Source: JAYRWN01 sp041917975
Lineage (GTDB): Bacteria > Bacteroidota > Bacteroidia > Chitinophagales > Saprospiraceae
DNA length: 44,938 bases
Assembly: GCA_041917975.1 (NCBI GenBank)
Contig: JAYRWN010000080.1
Coordinates: 1 to 44,938, forward strand
Direction of reading: 5' to 3'
Part shown: in pieces, positions 33,320-42,951 of the stretch
Layout of the letters: the number at the start of each line of letters is the position of its first letter
Position numbering within the stretch: position 1 is the first letter of the stretch
Translations under genes and position numbers: made by a program
Notes under the pieces: generated by a model
What the model was told of the DNA's origin: nothing
Seen by the model: only the letters and a program-made list of their open reading frames with translations
The model's database searches: none

Positions 33320-33898
33320 ATGTTTATCCGGAATATTGTGATAATGAGTGTTTTTCTGTCCTCAACGGCGTCGGCGCAATTATTTTTAGACAATCCTTCG
33401 TTAGAGGGCACTCCTCAGGACGCTATTACACCCCAGGGATGGTTGGAATGTGAAAAAGGGACCACTCCAGATATCTTGCCAGGACCATGGGGGGTTTATA
33501 ATGAGCCATTTGATGGTAAAAGTTATATAGGACTGATTACGCGCAGTGACGGGTCCTGGGAAGCGATCGGGCAACGGTTGAAACAGCCGCTTAAGAAAGA
33601 TAATTGTTATGAATTGGTATTTCATCTAGCCCGCTCTATAACCTATGCGGGGTACAACGAACCGGTCATATTCCGAGTGTGGGGCGGTGCAGACCGCTGT
33701 GAAAAAACTGAATTAATCGGGAAGACCCAGCCTATAAATCATGAGGAATGGCGGGAGTACAGGTTTAAAATTAAGCCCAAAATGGCACTAAAGTACCTGA
33801 TTATTGAAGTCCACTACGATCCCACAAAAAAATATACCCACAACGGTCATGTCTTGATAGATGGAATTCAGCCTATAATCTGGTGCGCCCGTGCTTAA
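33320..33898 (+). CDS. Secreted protein with a jelly-roll-like, carbohydrate-binding-type domain
   Basis: 192 residues with a signal peptide ending near SSTASA/QL. The mature part has the pattern NPSLEGTPQ, GWLECEKGTTPDILPGPWGVY, GKSYIGLITRSDGSWEAIGQRL, NCYELVFHLARS, VIFRVWGGADRC and GHVLIDGIQPI. This resembles the extracellular jelly-roll domain that in many Bacteroidota precedes OmpA or sorting domains. Here it stands alone, with no OmpA, PKD or type IX sorting tail. Cysteines at about 43, 117, 135 and 189 could form disulfides. It has its own promoter and lies 85 bases before leuS. Its binding partner is unknown. Confidence 0.65.
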   Translation: MFIRNIVIMSVFLSSTASAQLFLDNPSLEGTPQDAITPQGWLECEKGTTPDILPGPWGVYNEPFDGKSYIGLITRSDGSWEAIGQRLKQPLKKDNCYELVFHLARSITYAGYNEPVIFRVWGGADRCEKTELIGKTQPINHEEWREYRFKIKPKMALKYLIIEVHYDPTKKYTHNGHVLIDGIQPIIWCARA

Positions 33899-33983
33899 CA
33901 TATCTTCATAGGTTGTAACATCTCACCTTTCACAACTTTAACATTTGTCTTTTAATCTTATTTTCGCGCAACAATTTTAGTCA

Positions 33984-36851
33984 ATGATAGAGTTCGATCC
34001 AGCTGTTTTGGAGCAAAAATGGAGGAAGTTTTGGGAGGAAAATGATGTCAACAAAGTCAGTTATTCTACTTCCTTACCGAAATATTATATTCTGGATATG
34101 TTTCCCTACCCTAGCGGTGAAGGACTCCATGTGGGACATCCACTGGGCTATATAGCGACGGATATTTTGGCTCGATTTAAAAAAATGCAGGGCTATAATG
34201 TGCTCCACCCGATGGGGTTTGATTCTTTTGGATTGCCTGCAGAACAATATGCCATTCAAACTGGGATTCATCCCGCTGTCTCAACTGAGCGGAACATAAG
34301 CAGGTATCGTCAACAGCTGGGCAACCTAGGTTTAAATTACGATTGGTCACGTGAAGTTAGAACCAGTGATCCACACTATTATAAGTGGACACAATGGATT
34401 TTTATTCAGTTATTCAATCATTATTACAATATTTCTGCGAACAAGGCAGAACCTATTGAAGACCTTATACATGTATTCTCCGAATCCGGGAATGGTATGG
34501 TGAAGGCACACACCAGTCAGGAAGATATCTTTACCGCAGCGGATTGGAACAGTTACCACCAGAAAATTAAGGATGACATACTCATGAACTACCGGCTGGC
34601 CTACCGCAAGATAAGTTATGTCAACTGGTGTGAAGCATTGGGAACTATTTTAGCCAACGACGAAGTCAAGGATGGTGTCTCTGAACGTGGAGGCTATCCG
34701 GTTGAAAAAAAGCCCATGCTACAATGGTCATTGCGCATCACGGCTTATGCTGAGCGGTTGCTGAATGACCTGGATCTTGTCGACTGGTCCGATGCTTTAA
34801 AACTCATGCAACGCAACTGGATTGGTAAATCTGAGGGCGCACAGTTGTTTTTCCACATTGTGAATAACGAACAACAATTAGAGATTTTTACCACCCGACC
34901 TGACACGATCTTTGGAGCCACATTTATGGTTATTGCTCCGGAGCATGAATTGGTGCCGGCATTGACAACTCCAAGCCAAAAGGCGGTCATGGAGAAATAC
35001 CAAAACTATGTAAAAAGCCGCTCAGAGGTAGAACGTATGGCAGAGGTCAAAGAAGTGACCGGCGAGTTTACAGGTAGTTATGCCATAAATCCTTTTACTG
35101 AAGAAAGAATACCCATTTATATCGCAGAATACGTTCTAAAGGACTATGGTACCGGAGCCATCATGGCTGTTCCCAGTGATGATGAACGGGATATGCGTTT
35201 CGCGAAAAAATTTAATCTACCCATCATCGATGTTGTTGATAAAAGTAAATACCCTGGAGCTACACTTCAAGACAAGCTGGGCATAATTATTAATAGTGGT
35301 TTTCTTAATGGCATGGAGGTTCCAGAAGCTATCCAAGCAGCCATTAAAGCTATCGAAGATCGGGGTTTAGGGACCAGGAAAGTGAATTATAAATTGAGGG
35401 ATGCCAATTACGGCCGCCAGAGGTATTGGGGAGAACCCTTTCCAATTGTTTATGACCAAGACGAAGTAGCACGTACCCTACCCATGGAAGAACTTCCCTT
35501 AGTACTACCGGCATTGGATGATTTCAAACCTGGGGGCGGTGGCAGGTCTCCTTTAGCCCGGCATAGTTCATGGAGCAGTTTAGCAGACGGAAGGACTCGA
35601 GAGACGGATACCATGCCTGGTTTTGCGGGTTCTTCCTGGTATTTTTTAAGGTATATGGATCCCCATAATGCCCACGCCTTTGCTTCGCAAGAAGCGATTC
35701 AATATTGGCGAGAAGTAGATGTATATGTTGGGGGAACAGAGCACGCTGTCGGACACTTGATGTATTCGCGATTCTGGCACAAATTTCTGTATGATCAAGG
35801 TCTCGTCCCTACAGTTGAACCCTTTAAAAAATTGATTAACCAGGGGATGATACAAGGTGTTATCGAGTATCTTTATTTAAAGAAAGAAAAGGTAAACGAT
35901 CATAGTATATTTATTTGCGCCAGTTTAGCCAATGACCTTTCGGAACTAACCAAAATACCTGTTCATGTCTCTTTTGTTAAGGACTATGGCCATGCTACCG
36001 CCAGCTACCTGGATGAGGAAGGCCTAGATAAATTTGTGGAATGGCGTCCAGAATTTAAAGATGCAATTTTTACCAGCCCAGCAGGTCAATGGCAATCAGG
36101 CATCCTTAAGAGAACTTCCGAGCAGCCATTTAAGCTAATCACTCACTCAGAAGTGGGTAAAATGTCCAAACGATACTATAATGTGGTTAACCCAGATGAT
36201 GTTGTCGCCGAATACGGCGCGGACTGCTTCCGGATGTATGAAATGTTTTTGGGTCCTATCCAGCAAGCCAAACCATGGGATACCAAAGGCATTGATGGTG
36301 TGTATAAATTTCTTAAGAAATTTTGGTCCCTGTTTTATAACGATCAAGGTATCTGGCAGGTTAATCATGCCGAACCAACTGAAGACGAATTAAAAATCCT
36401 TCACCAGACTATTAAGAAGGTCAGTTTGGATATTGAGAAATTTGCTTTCAATACTTGTGTTTCTACATTCATGGTCTGTGTCAATGAACTTCGGCGTTTA
36501 AATTGTAATAAATACGAAATATTAGAGCCTTTGACCAGGATGATAGCACCATTTGCACCACATCTTGCCGAAGAATTGTGGCAAATAATGCGTAATGAGA
36601 AAGATAGTATTTCAATCCACCAGGCAGCATTGCCTTTATATCATGAAAAATACCTGATAGAATCAGAAATAATATACCCCATTTGTATCAATGGGAAAAA
36701 AAGAAGTGAGATAACCTTACCTGTGGACATGGATCGCCAAGTAATAATAGACCTAGCGAGAGAAAACGAAACAGTAAAGAAATGGACCGAAGGAAAACCC
36801 ATCAAAAACATCATTGTGGTGTCGGGAAAAATGATCAATGTGGTAGTTTAA
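33984..36851 (+). CDS. leuS: Leucyl-tRNA synthetase
   Basis: 955 residues, the larger Bacteroidota form. The HIGH-type motif HVGH is at 49-52. The CP1 editing domain carries the TTRPDTIFGATFMVIAPEH and YGTGAIMAVPSDDERD motifs. The KMSKR signature (about 726-730) and the anticodon-binding helices follow. A roughly 80-residue insertion before KMSKR (QGMIQGVIEYLYLKKEK and following) matches the leucine-specific domain. It charges tRNA-Leu in the cytosol. No T-box is expected or seen in the 85-base upstream gap. The Cys/Met PLP gene begins 13 bases after the stop. Confidence 0.97.
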   Translation: MIEFDPAVLEQKWRKFWEENDVNKVSYSTSLPKYYILDMFPYPSGEGLHVGHPLGYIATDILARFKKMQGYNVLHPMGFDSFGLPAEQYAIQTGIHPAVSTERNISRYRQQLGNLGLNYDWSREVRTSDPHYYKWTQWIFIQLFNHYYNISANKAEPIEDLIHVFSESGNGMVKAHTSQEDIFTAADWNSYHQKIKDDILMNYRLAYRKISYVNWCEALGTILANDEVKDGVSERGGYPVEKKPMLQWSLRITAYAERLLNDLDLVDWSDALKLMQRNWIGKSEGAQLFFHIVNNEQQLEIFTTRPDTIFGATFMVIAPEHELVPALTTPSQKAVMEKYQNYVKSRSEVERMAEVKEVTGEFTGSYAINPFTEERIPIYIAEYVLKDYGTGAIMAVPSDDERDMRFAKKFNLPIIDVVDKSKYPGATLQDKLGIIINSGFLNGMEVPEAIQAAIKAIEDRGLGTRKVNYKLRDANYGRQRYWGEPFPIVYDQDEVARTLPMEELPLVLPALDDFKPGGGGRSPLARHSSWSSLADGRTRETDTMPGFAGSSWYFLRYMDPHNAHAFASQEAIQYWREVDVYVGGTEHAVGHLMYSRFWHKFLYDQGLVPTVEPFKKLINQGMIQGVIEYLYLKKEKVNDHSIFICASLANDLSELTKIPVHVSFVKDYGHATASYLDEEGLDKFVEWRPEFKDAIFTSPAGQWQSGILKRTSEQPFKLITHSEVGKMSKRYYNVVNPDDVVAEYGADCFRMYEMFLGPIQQAKPWDTKGIDGVYKFLKKFWSLFYNDQGIWQVNHAEPTEDELKILHQTIKKVSLDIEKFAFNTCVSTFMVCVNELRRLNCNKYEILEPLTRMIAPFAPHLAEELWQIMRNEKDSISIHQAALPLYHEKYLIESEIIYPICINGKKRSEITLPVDMDRQVIIDLARENETVKKWTEGKPIKNIIVVSGKMINVVV

Positions 36852-36864
36852 AAACTAGACAATT

Positions 36865-38031
36865 ATGGACGATCTTAGCTTTATACTTACACATCTAGGA
36901 GAAGAACGTGAAAACTATTTTCACGCCATTTCGCCGCCTATCATCCAATCCTCAAACTTTGGCTTTAAAACTGTAAATGAGCTGCGAACAAAGATAGTTC
37001 ATGAGAAAAAACATCACATCTATACAAGAGGAAATAATCCAACCACGTCCATATTACGTCAAAAATTAGCCAGCCTAGAACATGCCGATGACTCTTTGGT
37101 ATTTGGAAGCGGCAGTGCAGCTGTTGCCGCAGCATTTTTGAGTCAATTGAAATCGGGGGATCACATTATAAGTATAAATTCAGCATATAGCTGGACGATA
37201 AAATTAATATCTGCTTTTTTACCACGATTTGGTGTAACTCATACCTTCGTTCAAGGCAATAATGTGAAGGATTTTGAATTAGCAATTAGACCAAATACCA
37301 AAATAATTTATTTGGAGTCTCCCTCCACCATGCTTTTTGAGCTTCAGGATTTACAGGCGGTGGCTAAATTGGCCAAAGCAAACAATATCATTACTATATT
37401 AGATAATAGTTGTGCCTCGGCTTATTTTCAAAAGCCGTTGGATTTAGGGATCGATATAGTTGTTCATTCCGGAACCAAATATTTTAATGGTCACTCGGAT
37501 GTGGTGATGGGCGTGGTGTGTGCTAAACAATCTATCATCGATCATATGTTTGCCTCCGAATTTATGACCCTTGGAGCTATATTATCACCACATGATGCAT
37601 ATTTAGCCATCCGAGGATTAAGGACATATCAAGTGAGGATGGAAAGGGCCCAACAGAGTGGACTGGAAGTGGCTACGTTCTTAAATACCCATCCTAAAAT
37701 ACAACAAGTAAATTATGTCTGGGGTCCCTGGCATCCACAGCATGATCTAGCTAAACAACAGATGAATGGAGCCGGAGGACTATTTTCTATATTATTAAAT
37801 GCTTCCTCTATACCTGAAGTAGAAGCGTTTGTGGAACGTTTAAAACGTTTTATAATAGCGGTCAGCTGGGGGGGACACGAATCCCTCATATTGCCTGTAG
37901 CCGCTTTTTATAACATACCCGGAAATCGCCAACCCCAAAACCCCTGGAACCTGATTCGAATATATATTGGCTTGGAAGACCCTAAACTATTAATCGAAGA
38001 TCTGAACCAAAGTTTGGAACACGTCCATTAG
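36865..38031 (+). CDS. Cys/Met metabolism PLP-dependent enzyme (cystathionine synthase/lyase family)
   Basis: 388 residues. The PLP lysine is K205 (HSGTKYFNGHSDVVMG). The N-terminal phosphate-binding YTRGNNPT and LESPSTMLFELQDL motifs are visible. D180 and S182 (TILDNSCAS) and the final WNLIRIYIGLED complete the fold. It may be a cystathionine gamma-synthase, beta- or gamma-lyase, or methionine gamma-lyase; the sequence does not decide. The motif usually containing the PLP-stacking tyrosine reads SAYSWT, where family members more often have YGGT. It follows leuS by 13 bases and ends with its TAG overlapping the TAA of the convergent msrB gene. Confidence 0.88.
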   Translation: MDDLSFILTHLGEERENYFHAISPPIIQSSNFGFKTVNELRTKIVHEKKHHIYTRGNNPTTSILRQKLASLEHADDSLVFGSGSAAVAAAFLSQLKSGDHIISINSAYSWTIKLISAFLPRFGVTHTFVQGNNVKDFELAIRPNTKIIYLESPSTMLFELQDLQAVAKLAKANNIITILDNSCASAYFQKPLDLGIDIVVHSGTKYFNGHSDVVMGVVCAKQSIIDHMFASEFMTLGAILSPHDAYLAIRGLRTYQVRMERAQQSGLEVATFLNTHPKIQQVNYVWGPWHPQHDLAKQQMNGAGGLFSILLNASSIPEVEAFVERLKRFIIAVSWGGHESLILPVAAFYNIPGNRQPQNPWNLIRIYIGLEDPKLLIEDLNQSLEHVH

Positions 38032-38555
38032 GGTTTTTTCTCTACCAGATCTAAAGAAACAGAATTAATACAATAACGCAATCCTGTTGGTGCGGGGCCG
38101 TCATCAAAAACATGGCCTAGATGACCTCCACAACGAGCACATAAAACTTCAATACGGACCATGCCAAAAGAAGAGTCCTTTTCTTCCTTAATAAATTCAC
38201 TTTTTAATGGTTGGTAAAAACTAGGCCAACCGGTCCCTGACTCAAACTTAGTTTGACTGGCAAACAAAGGAAGTTGGCAAGCCGCGCAGGTATAAATGCC
38301 TGATTTTTTTGAGTCCCAAAGGTCCCCGGAAAAAGCACGTTCGGTACCTTTTTCTCTTAAAACGTAGTACTCTTGTTTGGATAATTTAGATTTCCAATCA
38401 ACTTCAGGCAGATTAATAGCCACCAGACTGGTATCCAGTCCAGATAAGTCTATTGGAGTGGAGAATTTAGCGGACTGTTTGGTCTTAGCCGTTTGGCCAT
38501 GACATGAGAATAGAAGAAATACCGATAAAATGACAAACCAAAGTTTAATCTTCAT
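38028..38555 (-). CDS. msrB: Peptide-methionine (R)-S-oxide reductase, lipoprotein
   Basis: About 175 residues from the ATG at 38555. The signal (KIKLWFVILSVFLLFSC) ends in the lipobox LFSC, placing the enzyme in the periplasm or on the outer membrane, where it would repair oxidised methionines. The two zinc-binding pairs CAAC and CARCG and the catalytic CINS (YCINSVSLDL) are present. GTGWPSFYQPL and RCGGHLGHVFDDGPAPTG are family motifs. The longest frame starts at 38585, but the signal peptide begins at the chosen ATG. It overlaps the upstream membrane-protein gene by 11 bases. Confidence 0.93.
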   Translation of the reverse strand: MKIKLWFVILSVFLLFSCHGQTAKTKQSAKFSTPIDLSGLDTSLVAINLPEVDWKSKLSKQEYYVLREKGTERAFSGDLWDSKKSGIYTCAACQLPLFASQTKFESGTGWPSFYQPLKSEFIKEEKDSSFGMVRIEVLCARCGGHLGHVFDDGPAPTGLRYCINSVSLDLVEKKP

Positions 38556-38991
38556 TGCGTAATTTTTTATCTTGTTTTTCTGCAATTTGAACGAGGCGAT
38601 AAACCGTCCGGCTGATAGATAAAATAATCAGAAAGAATAAAGAAATAACAACCAAAATCCAGACAAAATAACCGGACTCAAACGGACTGACCCCAGTAAA
38701 AATGTAATTAGCAATTAATGAGTAGGCTACTAAAACCAAATAATAGGTAATAGACTGATTAAAATAAGTCAATTGATCACGGTTATACAGTATAAACACA
38801 CTAGTCAGGATGGTGTACAATAAAATGAACGTGTAACTTATTATCCAAATATTTTCCCAACCACTATCTATCCAATTCATCCACATAGACACTTTAGTCA
38901 TCGCACTAGCCAACAAACTCACCCCGCCAGTCAGCATTGCAGAGCCGAAGGGTCGGAATGGAGGGGTTAACCAATGAATAAAGTTATACAT
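38545..38991 (-). CDS. Small integral membrane protein of unknown function, cotranscribed with msrB
   Basis: 148 residues from the ATG at 38991; the frame also runs to a TTG at 38997. Four predicted membrane helices lie at about 13-35, 45-68, 80-98 and 106-130, with a charged C-terminal tail (VQIAEKQDKKLRNED). I recognise no conserved motif. The gene overlaps msrB by 11 bases, so the two are cotranscribed. No link to methionine repair is visible other than position. It does not resemble MsrQ. Confidence 0.6.
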   Translation of the reverse strand: MYNFIHWLTPPFRPFGSAMLTGGVSLLASAMTKVSMWMNWIDSGWENIWIISYTFILLYTILTSVFILYNRDQLTYFNQSITYYLVLVAYSLIANYIFTGVSPFESGYFVWILVVISLFFLIILSISRTVYRLVQIAEKQDKKLRNED

Positions 38992-39080
38992 GATCAATAT
39001 TAGTATTTTTTAGGGTGAAAAGATTAACAAGTATTCAAAAAAGTACGATCCTAATTAAAAATAACGTGGCTTTCCTTTTT

Positions 39081-40394
39081 CTAATTCACCAGGTCTCCAT
39101 AAAGATCATATTCAAGTGCATTTTTGATATGAACTTTAGCAAAATCACCTATACGCAGATAATAATCTTTTGCACTCACCAGAACTTCATTATCTACTTC
39201 CGGTGAATCACCTTCTGTACGACCGACGAAAAACTCATGGTCAATCCGATCAAAAATGACCGGAAGAGTTTTACCTATTTTCTCCAGGTTTTTCTGGAAA
39301 GATATTTCGCTCTGAATTTCCATAAGGCTATTTACCCTTCTGGTTTTTTCTTCTGGAATTACATCATCCTCGTATTGATGAGCCAATGTATTTTCTTCAT
39401 GAGAATACCCGAATACTCCCACACGATCAAAACGTGTTTGGCGAACAAAATCACATAATTTTTCGAAATGACTTGCGGTTTCACCAGGAAAGCCTAATAG
39501 AAACGTGGTTCTTAAAGTAATATCCGGTATTATGGATCGGATATCAGCAATTAAAGTGCGGATTTCTTCTTGTGTGGTCTGCCGGCGCATACGATAAAGA
39601 ATATCATTATCGATGTGTTGCAATGGTAGGTCCAGGTATTTACATACCTTGGGCAGTTTGGCCATAGTTTCGATGACATCCATGGGAAATTTTGCAGGGT
39701 AAGCATAATGGAGACGAATCCATTGGATTCCATCAACCTCATGTAATTGATCCAATAATGAAGACAAAGCTCTCTTTCGATAAATGTCTAATCCATAATA
39801 AGTCAATTCTTGGGCAATAAGAATAATTTCCTTCACTCCTTGTGCGGCCAAATTTTTTGTTTCCCTGACTAACTCTTCAATGGTCCTGGATTTATGTTCG
39901 CCTCTCATCAGCGGGATTGCACAAAACGAGCAAGTACGATTACACCCTTCTGAAATTTTCAGATAAGCATAATGATTAGGCGTAAAAACCTTTCGTTCAC
40001 CCAGAAGTTCATACTTATATACAGCATCAAGTTCTTCCATGATCTGAGGTAAATGATGGCTGCCGAAGTAGCGATCGACTTCCGGAATTTCTTCTTGTAA
40101 ATCAGTATGGTAACGTTCTGACAAACACCCCATCACAAAAAGTTTTTTAACTTTTCCCTGAGTCTTTAATTTGGCCATTTCTAAAATCGTCTGAACAGAT
40201 TCCTCTTTAGCCCGGTCAATGAATCCACAGGTGTTCACGATCACAACTTCAGGGTTATCCATGGCGGAATCATGACTAACATCAAACTCGTTGGCTGAAA
40301 GCTGGGTCAATAAATTTTCCGAATCAACCCAATTCTTGGAGCAGCCAAGGGTTATAACATGCACCCTCCGTCTATTAAATTTTCTAACTTTCAA
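39081..40394 (-). CDS. rimO: Ribosomal protein S12 methylthiotransferase RimO
   Basis: About 437 residues, the usual RimO length, if started at the TTG at 40394 (LKVRKFNRRRVHVITLGCSKNWVDSE). It is a radical-SAM enzyme that methylthiolates an aspartate of S12. The N-terminal UPF0004 domain carries three cluster cysteines (LGCSKN, NTCGF, MGCLS). The radical-SAM motif is CNRTCSFC, and a TRAM domain ends the protein (EFFVGRTEGDSPEVDN). The longest frame begins at 40502 but its first 36 residues are Cys-rich and unlike the family. No ATG lies between the two. It diverges from the transporter gene at 40540. Confidence 0.9.
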   Translation of the reverse strand: MKVRKFNRRRVHVITLGCSKNWVDSENLLTQLSANEFDVSHDSAMDNPEVVIVNTCGFIDRAKEESVQTILEMAKLKTQGKVKKLFVMGCLSERYHTDLQEEIPEVDRYFGSHHLPQIMEELDAVYKYELLGERKVFTPNHYAYLKISEGCNRTCSFCAIPLMRGEHKSRTIEELVRETKNLAAQGVKEIILIAQELTYYGLDIYRKRALSSLLDQLHEVDGIQWIRLHYAYPAKFPMDVIETMAKLPKVCKYLDLPLQHIDNDILYRMRRQTTQEEIRTLIADIRSIIPDITLRTTFLLGFPGETASHFEKLCDFVRQTRFDRVGVFGYSHEENTLAHQYEDDVIPEEKTRRVNSLMEIQSEISFQKNLEKIGKTLPVIFDRIDHEFFVGRTEGDSPEVDNEVLVSAKDYYLRIGDFAKVHIKNALEYDLYGDLVN

Positions 40395-40489
40395 AACAAT
40401 GATAAATCTGAACAAAAATAACAAACACAGTTGGCAGCATATGGTTTTGTTTACGCAGGGTCTTATACAAATATGACTTTTAATTAATA

Positions 40490-40517
40490 TTTGTTCGCAC
40501 ATTTAACGCTACCTTTG
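40490..40517 (+). promoter_or_regulatory. Promoter of the YidE/AspT-type transporter gene
   Basis: TTTG (40490-40493), 16 bases, then TACCTTTG (40510-40517), an exact TAnnTTTG match. The ATG follows 22 bases later at 40540. It lies upstream of the preferred rimO start on the other strand. Confidence 0.5.
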
Positions 40518-40539
40518 CCCGGTTTGAATAAACCAATTC

Positions 40540-42207
40540 ATGGAGTGGTTCATTAATTTGGTTACTGAAGAAAGTATCGCTCAAGCCATCATCGTTTATG
40601 GTTTGGTTATAGCTTTGGGCGTTTGGATTGGTCGTTTGAAAATCTTCAGAATTTCATTAGGGGTTACCTATGTTTTATTCATGGGACTGGCTTTCTCCTA
40701 CTTTGGTATCCATATCAGCACTGATATTGAACACTTTATGAAGGAATTTGGATTGATTTTGTTTGTGTACACCGTAGGATTACAGGTTGGTCCGGGTTTT
40801 TTCGCCTCGCTTCGAAGAAGTGCATTAGTGAATAACGGCTTGGCAGCGGGCATTGTCGGGACAGGACTATTGATCACTCTATGTTTTCTCTATTTTACAG
40901 ATACCAGTATCTCTGCCCTTACCGGATTGATGAGCGGAGCTGTAACTAACACTCCAGGTATGGGCGCTGCCCAAGCTGCCGCTAAGGACATACAACTCCC
41001 TGCCGATCAATCGTCGATGATCACTTTAGCATATGCCATTTCTTACCCGTTTGGCGTCTTTGGAATAATTGGAGCCATCTTATTAATTCAAAAAATTTTG
41101 CGCGTTAATTTAAAAGATCAGAGAGAATTACACCGGAAGCTGGATGTTTTACGTTTAAATAAACCGACCTCTATACATCTGGTAGTAGAAAACAAACAAC
41201 TTGCAGGAAAACATCTCCGGGAGATATTTGATCTGCTTAAAGAGCCCATTGTGGTGTCAAGGATGAAACATAATGGAACCATCATCACCCCGACACCTCA
41301 AACCCTATTAAATGTAGGGGATATTTTACTCATAGTGACCCATAAAGATCAATTGCAGATCTTGAAATTAATCATTGGCAGCGAAAGCTCAGAAAATATA
41401 AAAGATGCACCCAACAGTGAATTAATTTCACGAACTATCACAGTCACCAAACCGGGTGTAACTCATAATCGGATTGGAGACATTCCCGCTTTACATCAAC
41501 ATGATTTCACCATCTCCCGCCTGAATAGGGCTGGTACAGAAATGGTGCCTCATGGGGATATTTTACTACAACTAGGTGATGATTTGAAGGTAGTCGGTAC
41601 TAAGGAAGGCATAGATTTGGTAGCAAAAACCGTGGGAAATGAATTAAAACGTCTTGAAGTTCCTGATCTGGCTCCAATTTTTATCGGAATTGTCCTAGGT
41701 GCTTTATTAGGAAGTATTCCTGTGTTTTTTTTGTCAATGCCGGTTCCTCTAAAGATCGGTCTTGCAGGTGGACCATTGATTGTAGCTCTGTTATTAAGCC
41801 GATTTGGCAGTAAAATATACCTAAATCAATACACGACGCATAGTGCTAATCTCATGCTTCGCGAACTGGGAATTAGTCTTTTTTTAGCTAGTGTGGGTTT
41901 AGGAAGTGGAAGTTATTTGCACCAGGCTTTTGTCAACAACAGCGCCATCGCCTGGATTAGCATGGCCTTGGCCATTACATTAATCCCTTTGGTCTTGGGA
42001 GGATTGATAGCGCATTATGTTTTTAAGAAAACCTATTTTGAAATTTGTGGGCTACTGGCCGGGGCAAGTACTGATCCCCCAGCTCTCGCCTTTTCCACTT
42101 TATTGGCCAGGAGTGATGTGGCGGCGGTGACTTACGCCACAGTGTACCCTTTGACAATGATTTTACGAATCATCGCCGGGCAATTATTGATTCTATTTTT
42201 TGCTTAA
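40540..42207 (+). CDS. YidE/YbjL/AspT-type transporter with two RCK_C domains
   Basis: 555 residues. Two homologous sets of about five membrane helices flank a central cytoplasmic region with two TrkA-C (RCK_C) domains (about 205-285 and 290-370). The duplicated core shows GLMSGAVTNTPGMGAAQAA in the first half and GLLAGASTDPPALAFS in the second, the hallmark of the AspT/YidE/YbjL antiporter duplication family. AspT exchanges aspartate for alanine; the substrate of this relative is unknown. The RCK_C domains suggest gating by a small ligand. It is transcribed from its own promoter; no decarboxylase is present nearby. Confidence 0.88.
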   Translation: MEWFINLVTEESIAQAIIVYGLVIALGVWIGRLKIFRISLGVTYVLFMGLAFSYFGIHISTDIEHFMKEFGLILFVYTVGLQVGPGFFASLRRSALVNNGLAAGIVGTGLLITLCFLYFTDTSISALTGLMSGAVTNTPGMGAAQAAAKDIQLPADQSSMITLAYAISYPFGVFGIIGAILLIQKILRVNLKDQRELHRKLDVLRLNKPTSIHLVVENKQLAGKHLREIFDLLKEPIVVSRMKHNGTIITPTPQTLLNVGDILLIVTHKDQLQILKLIIGSESSENIKDAPNSELISRTITVTKPGVTHNRIGDIPALHQHDFTISRLNRAGTEMVPHGDILLQLGDDLKVVGTKEGIDLVAKTVGNELKRLEVPDLAPIFIGIVLGALLGSIPVFFLSMPVPLKIGLAGGPLIVALLLSRFGSKIYLNQYTTHSANLMLRELGISLFLASVGLGSGSYLHQAFVNNSAIAWISMALAITLIPLVLGGLIAHYVFKKTYFEICGLLAGASTDPPALAFSTLLARSDVAAVTYATVYPLTMILRIIAGQLLILFFA

Positions 42208-42290
42208 ATAATTAGGTACGAATGTTGATGCATTAAATTTATCAGGTATATCTTAAAAACTAATCTTTTGACTCCTGCGTTTACTTTCTT

Positions 42291-42860
42291 ATGCTAAAGG
42301 CCCTTCTCCAGGTTATTATCATAATAATTGTTACCCCCATTGCTCTTACAGCTCAAGTAAGTACTTTATTCTATTGGCAGGAGCCTTTGATAGGTAGGCA
42401 AAATTCTGAATGGTCATCTAGTCTTAAAACCGTGGAATTAAGCTATTGGATGCGCCTTAAAACAAAAAGAATGGAGTTCTACCCCGGAATTATTTTAGGT
42501 TTAAATAAGGCCCAAGGGTGGAAACGGGTTGGTGCAGGGTTAGACTTACAAGTTTATCCTTTTGATTTTAGGAACGACTGTAAATGTCCAAGTTTTTCCA
42601 AAAAATACAACTTTTTTAAGAAGGGCTTATTTATGCTGGCGGGATCAGGGATTCTGGGGCATCTAAAGTCTGCGGATAATCCCAAAATTTTTCCACATTT
42701 TAGGGCAGGATTTGGACAGGATATTGGGCTCAATAATTTGTTGACTATTTCCCCATTAATCACCGCTCAGTACCAAAATGGCCCTGCATCTAAAGAGGAG
42801 CACATATACATGCAGGTTATGTTACGATTAATTTTTAGATGGGATAGAAAAAATTTTTAG
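42291..42860 (+). CDS. Small exported beta-barrel-like protein of unknown function
   Basis: 189 residues with a signal peptide (KALLQVIIIIIVTPIALTAQ). The mature part has short strands with alternating hydrophobic residues (VELSYWMRL, MEFYPGIILGL, GAGLDLQVYPF, PHFRAGFGQDIG, HIYMQVMLRLIFRW) and ends in NF, as in small outer-membrane barrels. A CKCP motif (about 97-100) sits in a loop. I recognise no specific family. It lies 83 bases after the transporter gene and about 165 before ilvD, and could be monocistronic. Confidence 0.6.
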   Translation: MLKALLQVIIIIIVTPIALTAQVSTLFYWQEPLIGRQNSEWSSSLKTVELSYWMRLKTKRMEFYPGIILGLNKAQGWKRVGAGLDLQVYPFDFRNDCKCPSFSKKYNFFKKGLFMLAGSGILGHLKSADNPKIFPHFRAGFGQDIGLNNLLTISPLITAQYQNGPASKEEHIYMQVMLRLIFRWDRKNF

Positions 42861-42943
42861 TAGCAGTCAATCGGTATTAAATATAATCCATATATCGTAA
42901 AATATTTAGGCACAGTATTATGATTATCAATTATTTATACAGT

Positions 42944-42951
42944 TATTTTTG
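42944..42951 (+). promoter_or_regulatory. -7 promoter box of the ilvD unit
   Basis: TATTTTTG matches TAnnTTTG. It predicts a transcript start near 42958 and a leader of about 70 bases before the ilvD ATG, long enough for the small ORF at 42994. No TTG is visible at the expected -33 distance. Confidence 0.4.

Noticed and set aside
40395..40502. Cys-rich N-terminus of the longest rimO frame
   Set aside because: It has no similarity to RimO and exceeds the usual length.
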